In this document: piece by piece, positions 54,431 through 62,980 of the stretch
Numbering within the stretch: the first letter of the stretch is position 1
Layout: every line of letters starts with the position of its first letter
NCBI RefSeq assembly: GCF_001548395.1
Contig: NZ_AP017367.1
Coordinates: 285,001 to 349,000 of the forward strand
Length of the DNA: 64,000 nt
Direction of reading: 5' to 3'
From: Leptolyngbya sp. O-77
GTDB lineage: Bacteria; Cyanobacteriota; Cyanobacteriia; Elainellales; Elainellaceae
The notes under the pieces: model-generated
Told to the model about the DNA's origin: nothing
The model's database searches: none
The model's input: the letters and a program-made list of their open reading frames with translations, nothing else
Made by a program: the position numbers and the translations under genes

Positions 54431-54640
54431 ATGGCAGACGTTGTGTGCCAGATTCCCGTTCCTCAAACGCAGCAAGAGCTTGACCAGGCCGTTCAAACCT
54501 ATCTCAATGCCAACCTCAGCGGTTTAGACCTGTTCTGTCACTGGCAGGCAATTCGAGAAGCGGCGATCGCCCAGAGCGGTTCTACCAGCCCAGCGGAGTC
54601 GGACAAAACAGGGGCGATCGCCGGAGAAGACAGCTATTAA
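54431..54640 (+). CDS. Small hypothetical protein, 69 residues
   Basis: MADVVCQIPVPQTQQELDQA followed by VQTYLNANLSGLDLFCHWQA and an Ala/Ser/Glu-rich tail. It looks like a short helical soluble protein with a polar tail; the tail coincides with two HIP1-derived GGCGATCGCC sites. The strong ribosome binding site and conserved-looking core favour a real gene. No family recognised. Confidence 0.6.
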   Translation: MADVVCQIPVPQTQQELDQAVQTYLNANLSGLDLFCHWQAIREAAIAQSGSTSPAESDKTGAIAGEDSY

Positions 54641-55006
54641 GCGTTGCTTGAAGAGATTTCTCAAGAGATTTCTCATCTCAATCTTTCAAATCAATCTCTC
54701 AAAATCGTTGTGCAGCCTGCTGTGCAGCGATTCTCTTTCTTGGCGCTGTGCTAAACCTTGCACATTGCTCAATAAGCTTAATAATGGGAGTACACAAGTC
54801 CCATGTTGATTCGGTTTTAATCTTGGCGATCGCCTTTCAATCTGTATCTTTAGCAAAATCTTTAGCAAAGTTTTTAGTAAAGCAGCGGCCTGCTCCGCCA
54901 TTGCCAGCACCACAGCCTGCCATTTCTGCTAGCTGTGCTGCGATCCACATTTGACAAACGCTCAATAATAAATGCGGCAAGCAACCTGAACTCTGCCACA
55001 GCGGTT
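54641..55006. repeat. Spacer with 12-bp tandem repeat before the GH15-like gene
   Basis: AAGAGATTTCTC-type words are duplicated right after the small gene (about 54648-54672). The 12-mer ATCTTTAGCAAA is repeated at 54846 and 54858 and, with changes, 54870. The gene promoter should be between these and the ATG at 55007. Confidence 0.65.
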
Positions 55007-58000
55007 ATGTCCACTCCATCTCCTTCTCTGTCGGGTCTGTCATCCTCTGATGCGTTCCGCACCCTCCAGTCCCAGCTTGACTGCTACTACGAAGAGGTAA
55101 AGCACATCATCCTGGCGCGGCAGCATCCCGTCACGGGTCTGCTTCCTGCCAGCACCGCCATTAATTCTCACGGCAACTACACCGATGCCTGGGTGCGCGA
55201 CAACGTGTACAGCATCCTCTGCGTGTGGGGTCTGGCGCTGGCCTATCGCCGCATCGGCGAAGACCGGGGGCGCTGCTACGAGCTAGAGCAGAGCGTCGTC
55301 AAGCTGATGCGCGGGCTGCTGTTTGCCATGATGCGGCAGGCCCACAAGGTCGAAAAATTTAAACAAACCCAGCATCCACTGGATGCCCTCCACGCCAAAT
55401 ATGACCTGGCAACGACCAACACAGTGGTCGGCGACGACGGTTGGGGCCACCTGCAAATCGATGCCACCTCGATCTACCTGCTGATGCTGTCGCAGATGAC
55501 GGCTTCGGGGCTGCAAATTATTTTCACGCTAGACGAGGTGAACTTTATTCAAAACCTCGTCTATTACATTGGTCGCGCCTACCGCACCCCCGACTACGGC
55601 ATCTGGGAGCGCGGCAACAAGATCAACCACGGCAACCCAGAGCTAAACGCCAGTTCGGTTGGCATGGCCAAGGCGGCGCTGGAGGCGATTAGCGGCCTTG
55701 ACTTGTTTGGCGTGCGGGGTAGCCAATCGTCGATTATCCACGTCCTGCCCGACGAAATCGCCCGCGCTCGCAATACGCTGGAATCGCTGCTGCCCCGCGA
55801 GTCGGCTTCCAAAGAAGTGGACGCGGCGGTGCTGAGCGTCATCGGCTACCCCGCCTTTGCGGTAGAAGACCTGAGCCTGGTAGAGCGCACCCGCAGCAAC
55901 GTCGTCACCAAGCTCCAGGGCCGCTACGGCTGCAAGCGGTTTTTGCGGGATGGACACCAGACCGTGATCGAAGACCCAACGCGACTGCACTATGAACCTT
56001 GGGAACTGAAAGCCTTTGAGCATATCGAGTGCGAGTGGCCGCTGTTCTTTACCTATCTGTATCTGGATGCCCTGTTTCGCGGCGACGCAGTCCAGGCCCA
56101 AGACTATCGGCAAAAGTTGGACGCAGTGCGCGTGGAGAAGGACGGGCTAAAGCTGCTGCCAGAGCTGTACTACGTGCCAGAGGAGGCGATCGCCCCTGAG
56201 CGCGAAACCCCCGGCAGCCAGACCCGCTTACCCAACGACAACCTGCCTCTGGTCTGGGCCCAGAGCCTTTATATTCTGGGCCGCCTGCTCCAAGATGGGC
56301 TAATCGCCCCTGGCGACCTCGACCCCTTGGGGCAACACCTACGCCTGGGTCAGCACCCCCGACCGCTGGTGCAAATTTCCCTGCTGGCCGAAGATGAAGC
56401 ACTCCAGGCAGAACTGGCTGCCTTTGGTGTCGCCACTCAAACGCCCAGCCAGATCGATCCCACCCAGGTGCGAACTTCGGGTCAACTTTCGGATGTCCTC
56501 ACCCAGATCGGGCGCAACGACAAGCTGGGACTGAGCGGTCGCCCTATCCGTCGCCTGCGGAGCCTGACCACCTCCCGCATTTTCAAAATTAAAGGCGAAA
56601 CGATGGTGTTTTTGCCGTCGTTCCTCGATCAGCAGCAGTTTTACCTGACGCTCGACTATCACATCCTGGTGTCCCAAATTCGCGCTGAGGTGGCCTACAT
56701 CTGGCGACACTGGAACCGTCTCGGTCGCCCTACCATGACGCTGCTGCTGACCCACGACATGCTGCGCGACAAAGAACCACTGCTGGAGCTATTCAGCGAG
56801 CTGCGCGATGGGCACTGCGGCGGCATTCCTGTCACGCTGGGCCGCTTGCAGGAACTTATGCGGACGGCGGGAACCGAGCGGTTCGATTTTATTCACGAAT
56901 TCGTGTTTGACACCTCGCCTGTCCAGGATGCCCTACCTACGCCCTATTTTCTGACGCTGCACCCCGACCGCAACCACCCGCTCAGCAGCGCCGAAGAGTT
57001 TCGCCTGGAGCGTGAGACGGACGTGCCTGCGTTGCTAGAGCGCCTGCGCCATTCCGAAAACCTCTACGAGCAGATCGAGGTGCTAGAAGCGCTGAATCGG
57101 CTAGAAGGGCTAGAGTTTGACACGGGTTTTGGTGGGCCGGGGCGATCGCTCACCGTTGCCGACCTGCTAGACGAGGTGTATGCCAAAGCCAGCCAGCTCC
57201 GGCTGTGGGGTATTATTCGTCAGGCAGCGGGCTTGCTCGACAAGGTGGACGTGAACCTGTCGGACGCGGTGACGGATATCCTCGTGCGGCAAAAGCAAAT
57301 CGCCGTGGGCAAGGCCTACAGCGAACACTCGCTGATGACCAGCCCCATGTCCACCTATGAAATCATGGACAAGATCCGCGAGTTTGTGCGGCAAGACGTG
57401 CGCGATCGCCCCCTGACGCAGGAAATCCTGGTTTACCTGAGTATGCTGATCAAGACCGACCCGCACCTGTTTAAGGGCGTACTCACGCTGCGCGTCGGCT
57501 ATCTAATCCTGCTGATTACTAGCGAACTGGCGCGGGAACTCGGCGTAACACAGGATGAAGCCTATGAGCATCTAATGCAGCTCAGCCCGTTTGAGGTAAA
57601 AACGCGCCTCTACAAAGTCTTGCTGGAATATGAACAACTCAACGACATTCTCTTCCAGCAGGAGTCTCTGCACATCCGCCAGCAGCAAAATATTCAGTGG
57701 GCCGCTGTGCCGGTTGCCCCCGAACTGGTGGAACCCAGCGGCGAAGAAACCGCTATTGGCGACCCTGCCAGCGGCGGTTGGGCTAAAAAACGCCGCATGG
57801 AAGGCGCACTGACCAAGGTTCCCAAAGACTTTTACCGCTGCGTGTGGCGCGTGTTGCAGCACTGCAAAGGACTGGTCATCGGCGACAAGCTGGATCGGCG
57901 CAACCGCCTGGAAAGTGAGCTGCTGCTAGAAATGACCCCCGGCGAGACAAACTTTGCGCTGCGAGTCGAACACCTGCTGAACAAAATTCAGGCTCCGGAG

Positions 58001-58279
58001 TATCGCCAGGTGAACGTGGAAGCGCTGATGGCCCTGGCGGCGATCGCCGAACAGAACCCCGATCTCCAGTTTGAGGAATACATCGTGCTGGATGTATTCA
58101 TCGGGCACGCCGTCCGCATTGCCTGGCTAGAGCAGCACCCCGAAGATGCCAACCGCTACGACGAGCGCAAAGGTCAAGCCTGGCCAGCCTTCTACGAACT
58201 GCCGCCGACCGCCGTTGCCGATGCGATGGTGAAGGCGCTGAAGTTCCTAACGGAACTGGGGCAGTCGCAGGCGGCGTAG
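55007..58279 (+). CDS. Glycoside hydrolase family 15 / phosphorylase kinase alpha-like protein
   Basis: A large soluble protein of about 1,090 residues. The ATG at 55007 is preferred over an earlier one at 54935. The N-terminal (alpha/alpha)6-barrel has the GH15-like segments ATTNTVVGDDGWGHLQIDAT, LEAISGLDLFGVRGSQSS and HYEPWELKAFEHIECEWPLF. The long C-terminal half contains helical and mixed segments (LSDAVTDILVRQKQIAVGKA, YSEHSLMTSPMSTYEIMDKI) as in phosphorylase kinase alpha/beta-type proteins. Such proteins are conserved in cyanobacteria; enzymatic activity is unclear, possibly glycogen-related regulation. Confidence 0.85.
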   Translation: MSTPSPSLSGLSSSDAFRTLQSQLDCYYEEVKHIILARQHPVTGLLPASTAINSHGNYTDAWVRDNVYSILCVWGLALAYRRIGEDRGRCYELEQSVVKLMRGLLFAMMRQAHKVEKFKQTQHPLDALHAKYDLATTNTVVGDDGWGHLQIDATSIYLLMLSQMTASGLQIIFTLDEVNFIQNLVYYIGRAYRTPDYGIWERGNKINHGNPELNASSVGMAKAALEAISGLDLFGVRGSQSSIIHVLPDEIARARNTLESLLPRESASKEVDAAVLSVIGYPAFAVEDLSLVERTRSNVVTKLQGRYGCKRFLRDGHQTVIEDPTRLHYEPWELKAFEHIECEWPLFFTYLYLDALFRGDAVQAQDYRQKLDAVRVEKDGLKLLPELYYVPEEAIAPERETPGSQTRLPNDNLPLVWAQSLYILGRLLQDGLIAPGDLDPLGQHLRLGQHPRPLVQISLLAEDEALQAELAAFGVATQTPSQIDPTQVRTSGQLSDVLTQIGRNDKLGLSGRPIRRLRSLTTSRIFKIKGETMVFLPSFLDQQQFYLTLDYHILVSQIRAEVAYIWRHWNRLGRPTMTLLLTHDMLRDKEPLLELFSELRDGHCGGIPVTLGRLQELMRTAGTERFDFIHEFVFDTSPVQDALPTPYFLTLHPDRNHPLSSAEEFRLERETDVPALLERLRHSENLYEQIEVLEALNRLEGLEFDTGFGGPGRSLTVADLLDEVYAKASQLRLWGIIRQAAGLLDKVDVNLSDAVTDILVRQKQIAVGKAYSEHSLMTSPMSTYEIMDKIREFVRQDVRDRPLTQEILVYLSMLIKTDPHLFKGVLTLRVGYLILLITSELARELGVTQDEAYEHLMQLSPFEVKTRLYKVLLEYEQLNDILFQQESLHIRQQQNIQWAAVPVAPELVEPSGEETAIGDPASGGWAKKRRMEGALTKVPKDFYRCVWRVLQHCKGLVIGDKLDRRNRLESELLLEMTPGETNFALRVEHLLNKIQAPEYRQVNVEALMALAAIAEQNPDLQFEEYIVLDVFIGHAVRIAWLEQHPEDANRYDERKGQAWPAFYELPPTAVADAMVKALKFLTELGQSQAA

Positions 58280-58296
58280 GGTTAGTCTAGATGCAA

Positions 58297-58326
58297 GCTT
58301 TTGAGTAGAAAGTCTCAAGCTATACT
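58297..58326 (+). promoter_or_regulatory. Candidate promoter with inverted repeat before parA-like gene
   Basis: TTTTGA (58299) and TATACT (58321) with 16-base spacing could be -35 and -10. GCTTTTGAG and CTCAAGC form an imperfect inverted repeat around the spacer, a possible operator. It is in the 132-base gap after the GH15-like gene. Low certainty. Confidence 0.4.
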
Positions 58327-58411
58327 GAGGGCAAAAGTCTGAGCTTACTGTCCTCTTTATACTTAATTTCAAGCAACTGGCGATCGCAATCTCACAGAAA
58401 GGTTTGATGCA

Positions 58412-59482
58412 ATGGTTCAAAAAATTGCTTTATTCAACCACAAAGGCGGAGTTAGCAAAACCACAACCACCTTCAATTTGGGTTGGATGCTTGCCTCAAA
58501 AGGGAAAAGAGTCATTCTTGTTGATAGCGATCCACAATGTAATCTCACAGGCATGGCCTTAGGAGAGGAAACTGAAGATGACGAAGCCCGGATTCAAGAA
58601 ATTTACAACACGGTATCAAACATAAAGACAGGCTTAGCTCCTGCGTTTGAATCACAACCAAGAGCAATCGAGGCTGTTGATTGTATTCCAGTATCAGGTC
58701 GAGATGATTTATTTCTATTACCTGGGCATGTTGGCTTTGCTGAGTACGAAGTGACACTTGGTATTGCTCAAGAGCTAAGTGGTTCGATCCAAGCCCTTAA
58801 AAACTTGCCAGGTTCCATCAATGACTTGTTTGAGAAGACGGCAGCTAAGTTTAATGCAGATTATATTCTGATTGATATGAGTCCTAGCTTAGGCTCAATC
58901 AATCAGAACTTACTGATGATCAGCGATTTTTTTGTAGTCCCAACTACTGCTGACTTTTTCTCTGTAATGGCAATTGACTCTCTAGTTAAGGTTTTGCCCA
59001 GATGGCATGCCTGGGCTAGGTCAGCTAGTTCGCTTCAGATTCTGAAAGAAGCTAACTACCCTTTTCCTAATGTTAAGCTTCGGTTCCTAGGAACAATTGT
59101 GCAAAACTATAGAATTATACGAGGTAAAGAGACGGCTGCATTTCAAACTTGGATTGAGAAGATTGAGAAGTCTGTTGCTGAAAAACTGGTTCCGACTCTG
59201 AGACAGAGCGACATGATGTTGTCAGATTATGTGTATCGGGATCAGGGTCTTGAAGACAGCCTTTCTCTCGCAAAGATTTCTAACTTTAATAGCCTAATTG
59301 CTCTATCCCAGGAACATCGAACTCCAGTCTATGACCTAACCCCTGAGCAGTTAAGACAAACAGGTGTGGTCTTGGAGAAGAATCAGCAAAAGCAGGAAGA
59401 GTTTAGGAAAACTTTTTCAGATTTAGCAGACAGAGTTATTGCATTAAGTTCTGAAAGCTCCGCATATGCAGTCAGCGCTTGA
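58412..59482 (+). CDS. ParA/Soj-like P-loop ATPase
   Basis: A 356-residue protein with the deviant Walker A KGGVSKTT at residues 11-18, the A' motif ILVDSDPQCNLTG near 35-47 and Walker B YILIDMSPSLG near 150-160. It resembles ParA/MinD-family ATPases but is about 100 residues longer. It contains no HIP1 octamer, is visibly AT-richer than both neighbours, and overlaps the next gene by 17 bases. It is not linked to a ParB gene, so plasmid partition is unlikely; the context suggests a defence or toxin-type pair. Confidence 0.85.
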   Translation: MVQKIALFNHKGGVSKTTTTFNLGWMLASKGKRVILVDSDPQCNLTGMALGEETEDDEARIQEIYNTVSNIKTGLAPAFESQPRAIEAVDCIPVSGRDDLFLLPGHVGFAEYEVTLGIAQELSGSIQALKNLPGSINDLFEKTAAKFNADYILIDMSPSLGSINQNLLMISDFFVVPTTADFFSVMAIDSLVKVLPRWHAWARSASSLQILKEANYPFPNVKLRFLGTIVQNYRIIRGKETAAFQTWIEKIEKSVAEKLVPTLRQSDMMLSDYVYRDQGLEDSLSLAKISNFNSLIALSQEHRTPVYDLTPEQLRQTGVVLEKNQQKQEEFRKTFSDLADRVIALSSESSAYAVSA

Positions 59483-60218
59483 TCAGTTTCGCATCAGCAT
59501 TAGTCGCGTTCGAGACCTGATTGCACTTCATAACTCTGTCAAAGCTCAAGCCACTGGCGCACTTGATGTATCAGATATGTTACGTGCTGCGCTCGTTCTT
59601 GCTGTAAGCGCGCTAGACTACTACGTGCATGAAGTTGTCACATTAGGAATGCTGGAAATTCATCGAGGCAATCGCCCTGAGCCAGCACCCTCAGCAAACA
59701 CAACTCAATCAGCGTTCTCGCGCTTTCAAGTCTCGCTGGGTGGTGCGCGTCAAGATCGATTAACAGCAATTGATATTACCTCATGGCTTGAGGCTGAAAT
59801 GCAGCTAGCTCAGGGATATGAATTTCTCCGGAAGTCTCACACAATTTCAGATTTGGCTCCCATAATATCGAGCAGTATTCTCAATAAGTTAAACAATACG
59901 TCTTGGCTAGAAGGTGAAATTAGAGAGCGTTTAGGATATCAAAGCTTTCAGCAGGCAGACAAAATTGCCGATGCCATTAGATACATTTCAGACAAAAAAT
60001 TGTGGGACGAAGTAGCTACTCAAATGAGGAAGCCTTCAAAAGATATCAAACAAGAATTAAATTCAATCGTCGATCGAAGAAATAAAATTGCTCATGAAGC
60101 TGACATCGACCCAACTTTTAATATTGGCAGTCGATGGAATATTGATGAGGTGCTAGTTGGCGATGCAGTTGACTTTATTGAGAGGCTTGTTGAGAGTATT
60201 CATAAAGTGTTGTTATAA
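59466..60218 (+). CDS. HEPN-like (RiboL-PSP/MAE_28990-like) protein
   Basis: A 250-residue all-helical protein. Near residues 204-209 is the HEPN motif R-x4-H in DRRNKIAHE, the usual RNase active site. An earlier pair of helices (AALVLAVSALDYYVHEVVTL) and the region DITSWLEAEMQLAQGYEFLR look like the HEPN-type four-helix bundle with a long insertion. The ATG at 59466 lies inside the parA-like gene, so the two are translationally coupled. No HIP1 octamer, AT-rich. The class is inferred from the motif and the arrangement; exact family is not certain. Confidence 0.7.
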   Translation: MQSALDQFRISISRVRDLIALHNSVKAQATGALDVSDMLRAALVLAVSALDYYVHEVVTLGMLEIHRGNRPEPAPSANTTQSAFSRFQVSLGGARQDRLTAIDITSWLEAEMQLAQGYEFLRKSHTISDLAPIISSSILNKLNNTSWLEGEIRERLGYQSFQQADKIADAIRYISDKKLWDEVATQMRKPSKDIKQELNSIVDRRNKIAHEADIDPTFNIGSRWNIDEVLVGDAVDFIERLVESIHKVLL

Positions 60219-60294
60219 GTACAGTAAACAAACTGGCTCAATCTGTCTGGGTGAGTCTTCGTTAGTCGAATTAACTATTGCACTGTTCAGCCCA

Positions 60295-60909
60295 TCACCA
60301 GACCTTGCTCAAGTCCAGCCGAAACCCTGTCAGCACCGGGTCGCCGCTGAGCGAGTCGGGGTTGTCTAGCACCTGCACCAACTCGCTAGGGCGGTAGAGA
60401 TAGGCGCGGCGATCGCCCCGATCGATCAGCCAGCCGAGTTGAAAGCCTGGCTCCTGCTGATATTCGCGCATCTTGGTCTGCAAGGTTTCCAGGCTGTCGC
60501 TGGGCGATCGCAGCTCAATCACTACATCGGGACAAATCGGCGCAAATCGCTCCTGCTGTTCTGGGGTCAGCGCGTTCCACCGATCCAGCCGAATCCACGC
60601 CGCATCGGGCGATCGCTTCGCCCCCGTAGACAGCTTGAACCCCGCGCTGGAGCTAAACACGAAGCCCTGTCCAGTTTGCTCATTCCAGACATAGAGTTGA
60701 CCGATGATGCCTGCTTCGCGATTGCCAGTACCAGAACCAACAGGCGACATAATCACCAAATCTCCATCTGCATTTTGTTCGATTCGCAAGTCGCGATTGA
60801 CCTGGCAAAACTCAAAAAACTGTTCCTCGCTCAGGGGCAGCGAGGGCGGCAGGTGAACCGTGAGAGAACCGGGGGCGATCGCCGTGGGTGCGGGGAGTTC
60901 GGATTGCAT
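60295..60909 (-). CDS. Uma2 family (DUF820) PD-(D/E)XK nuclease-like protein
   Basis: Uma2 proteins are very abundant in cyanobacteria, with a nuclease fold of unknown role. The ATG at 60909 gives 204 residues; an open extension upstream to 61047 has no family sequence. The acidic active-site elements are seen in SPDAAWI and CPDVVIELRSPSD, with the further segment MREYQQEPGFQLGWLIDRGD typical of the family. It is convergent with the HEPN gene, 76 bases away. HIP1 sites are frequent in it, unlike in the adjacent pair. Confidence 0.9.
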   Translation of the reverse strand: MQSELPAPTAIAPGSLTVHLPPSLPLSEEQFFEFCQVNRDLRIEQNADGDLVIMSPVGSGTGNREAGIIGQLYVWNEQTGQGFVFSSSAGFKLSTGAKRSPDAAWIRLDRWNALTPEQQERFAPICPDVVIELRSPSDSLETLQTKMREYQQEPGFQLGWLIDRGDRRAYLYRPSELVQVLDNPDSLSGDPVLTGFRLDLSKVW

Positions 60910-61107
60910 AGTCCGGAGTGTGGGGTGATGGGGTTTTGGGGTGTTGGAATAGGCAGAATTTCGGTGGGGCGCTGGCAAAGCGACAGGGATAGCTTCACAA
61001 TAGACGATGGGCAAGCTAGCGATGCCCAACAGATGAACTAAACGCAATATTATGAGGGTTCGGGTAGCCAGGGGCAGGTGTCGGGTGCCAGATGCCAGGA
61101 ACCGCCT

Positions 61108-61157
61108 CTAACCCCAACCCCTAACCCCCAACCCCCAACCCCTAACCCACAAACCCT
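61108..61157. repeat. CCCCTAA/CCCCCAA repeat in the chlG leader
   Basis: About seven tandem copies of the heptamers ACCCCTA, ACCCCCA and ACCCCAA directly before the chlG start. It is a common type of cyanobacterial short tandem repeat. The minus strand could form a G-quadruplex. Confidence 0.75.
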
Positions 61158-61158
61158 T

Positions 61159-62217
61159 ATGTCCGAGTCCACTACTCCTTCTTCGATTCCCGAATCTGAA
61201 GCCCCGATGTCGCCGATAGAAGCTGCGGCGGATGAGACGTTAAACGGTGCATCAGAAGTCGCTAACGAGGCGGGTTCGGCGGCGCGCCAGCTTTTGGGCA
61301 TGAAGGGCGCAAAGTCGGGCGAGACGAATATCTGGAAGATCCGCCTCCAGTTGATGAAGCCGATCACCTGGATTCCGCTGATCTGGGGTGTGGTGTGCGG
61401 CGCGGCTGCGTCGGGCAACTACACCTGGACGCTGGAAAATGTGCTGATTTCGGCAGCTTGTATGCTGCTGTCGGGGCCGCTGCTGGCGGGCTACACGCAA
61501 ACCATCAACGACTACTACGACCGCGACATCGACGCGATCAACGAACCCTATCGCCCGATTCCCTCAGGCGCGATTTCGGTGCCGCAGGTGAAGGCGCAGA
61601 TTTTGATTTTGCTGTTTGCGGGGCTGGCGATCGCCTACGCACTAGACCAGTGGGCCGGGCACGAGTTTCCGCAAATTACGGCGATCGCCCTCTTTGGCTC
61701 CTTCCTCAGCTATATCTACTCTGCGCCGCCGCTGAAGCTGAAGAAAAACGGCTGGCTGGGCAACTATGCCTTGGGAGCCAGCTATATCGCGCTGCCCTGG
61801 TGGGCGGGTCAGGCGCTGTTTGGCGAACTGTCGCCCACGGTGATGGTGCTGACGCTGTTTTACAGTCTGGCAGGGCTGGGCATCGCCGTGGTGAATGACT
61901 TTAAGAGCGTGGAGGGCGATCGCCAGCTTGGGCTAAAGTCACTGCCCGTGATGTTCGGCATCGGCACTGCGGCCTGGATTTGCGTCCTGATGATCGACCT
62001 GTTTCAGGGCGGCATTGCGGCATATCTTATGGGCATCGGGCAAAATCTCTACGCCGTGCTGCTGATTCTGCTGGTGATTCCGCAAATTGTGTTCCAGGAT
62101 ATGTACTTCCTGCGCGACCCGCTGAACAACGACGTGAAATATCAGGCTAGCGCCCAGCCGTTTTTGGTGTTGGGAATGCTGGTCGCCGCGCTGGCGATCG
62201 GTCACGCAGGCGTGTAA
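61159..62217 (+). CDS. chlG: Chlorophyll synthase
   Basis: Membrane prenyltransferase that attaches phytyl to chlorophyllide a, the last step of chlorophyll synthesis. The ATG at 61159 gives 352 residues; the frame is open further upstream through the tandem repeat. Key motifs are NDYYDRDIDAINEP and DFKSVEGDRQLGLKSLPV, both aspartate-rich and diagnostic of ChlG/UbiA enzymes. About eight to nine membrane segments follow an approximately 70-residue soluble N-terminus. Diagnostic of an oxygenic phototroph. Confidence 0.97.
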   Translation: MSESTTPSSIPESEAPMSPIEAAADETLNGASEVANEAGSAARQLLGMKGAKSGETNIWKIRLQLMKPITWIPLIWGVVCGAAASGNYTWTLENVLISAACMLLSGPLLAGYTQTINDYYDRDIDAINEPYRPIPSGAISVPQVKAQILILLFAGLAIAYALDQWAGHEFPQITAIALFGSFLSYIYSAPPLKLKKNGWLGNYALGASYIALPWWAGQALFGELSPTVMVLTLFYSLAGLGIAVVNDFKSVEGDRQLGLKSLPVMFGIGTAAWICVLMIDLFQGGIAAYLMGIGQNLYAVLLILLVIPQIVFQDMYFLRDPLNNDVKYQASAQPFLVLGMLVAALAIGHAGV

Positions 62218-62303
62218 CCCATCAGCCACGCGCCCCACCCGCCAAATTCCAAAACCCAAAATCTAAAATCCAAATCTAAAATCCCAAACCGGCATCCCCT
62301 CCC

Positions 62304-62978
62304 ATGCCCGTCGTCCGCGTCCGCCAGCACGTCAACCCGCTCAGCCAAAAATATCAGCAGCCCGTCGCGCCGCCAGACTGGTCGCAGGTGTTTGCAAATC
62401 CGGCTCGACCGCTGCATCTGGATATTGGCTGCGGACGGGGTGTGTTTTTGCTAAAGATGGCGCAGGTCGAGCCGGAATGGAATTTTCTGGGGCTGGAGAT
62501 TCGCGAGCCGCTAGTGGAGCAGGCGCTGAAGTGGCGCGATGAGGAAGCGCTGAGCAACCTGCACTACATTTTTTGCAACGCCAGCAATTCTCTAGAGCCG
62601 CTGCTGCGATCGCTCCCACCGAATATTCTCCAGCGCGTCAGCATCCAGTTCCCCGACCCCTGGTTCAAGAAGCGACACCAAAAGCGGCGTGTGGTGCAGC
62701 CCAGCATGGTAAACACGCTAGCGAACCATATGCCTGCGGGCAGCGTCGTGTTTTTGCAATCAGACGTGGAAGCGGTGGAAGCGGAGATGTGCGATCGCTT
62801 TCAGGAACATCCCGCGTTTCAGCGCCAATCTGCCGAATGGCTACCCGATAATCCGCTGCCCGTTGCCACCGAGCGCGAATCGTCCACCCTTGCTCGCCGG
62901 GAACCTGTGTTTCGCGCTCTGTTTACGAAGAAGAATGAAGAGGGAAGAACGAAGAACGAAGAGGGGCAGAGCATTTAG
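62304..62978 (+). CDS. trmB: tRNA (guanine-N7)-methyltransferase
   Basis: Methylates G46 of tRNA. 224 residues. Motif I LDIGCGRGVFLLKMA, NFLGLEIREPLVE and QFPDPWFKKRHQKRRVVQP are those of TrmB. The last 15 or so residues (KNEEGRTKNEEGQSI) are encoded by a purine heptamer repeat that has run into the gene's end, so the native C-terminus was probably near FRALFTK. Confidence 0.96.
   Translation: MPVVRVRQHVNPLSQKYQQPVAPPDWSQVFANPARPLHLDIGCGRGVFLLKMAQVEPEWNFLGLEIREPLVEQALKWRDEEALSNLHYIFCNASNSLEPLLRSLPPNILQRVSIQFPDPWFKKRHQKRRVVQPSMVNTLANHMPAGSVVFLQSDVEAVEAEMCDRFQEHPAFQRQSAEWLPDNPLPVATERESSTLARREPVFRALFTKKNEEGRTKNEEGQSI
62927..62966 (+). repeat. GAAGAAC/GAAGAGG repeat inside the trmB 3' end
   Basis: GAAGAAGAATGAAGAGGGAA-type purine repeat, the third copy of the family seen at 13670-13734 and 21703-21750. 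It lies inside the coding frame of trmB and extends it. Confidence 0.75.
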
Positions 62979-62980
62979 TT

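Noticed and set aside
58412..59482. parA-like gene as part of a plasmid partition locus
   Set aside because: No parB, no parS-like iterons beside it, and housekeeping genes lie on both sides.
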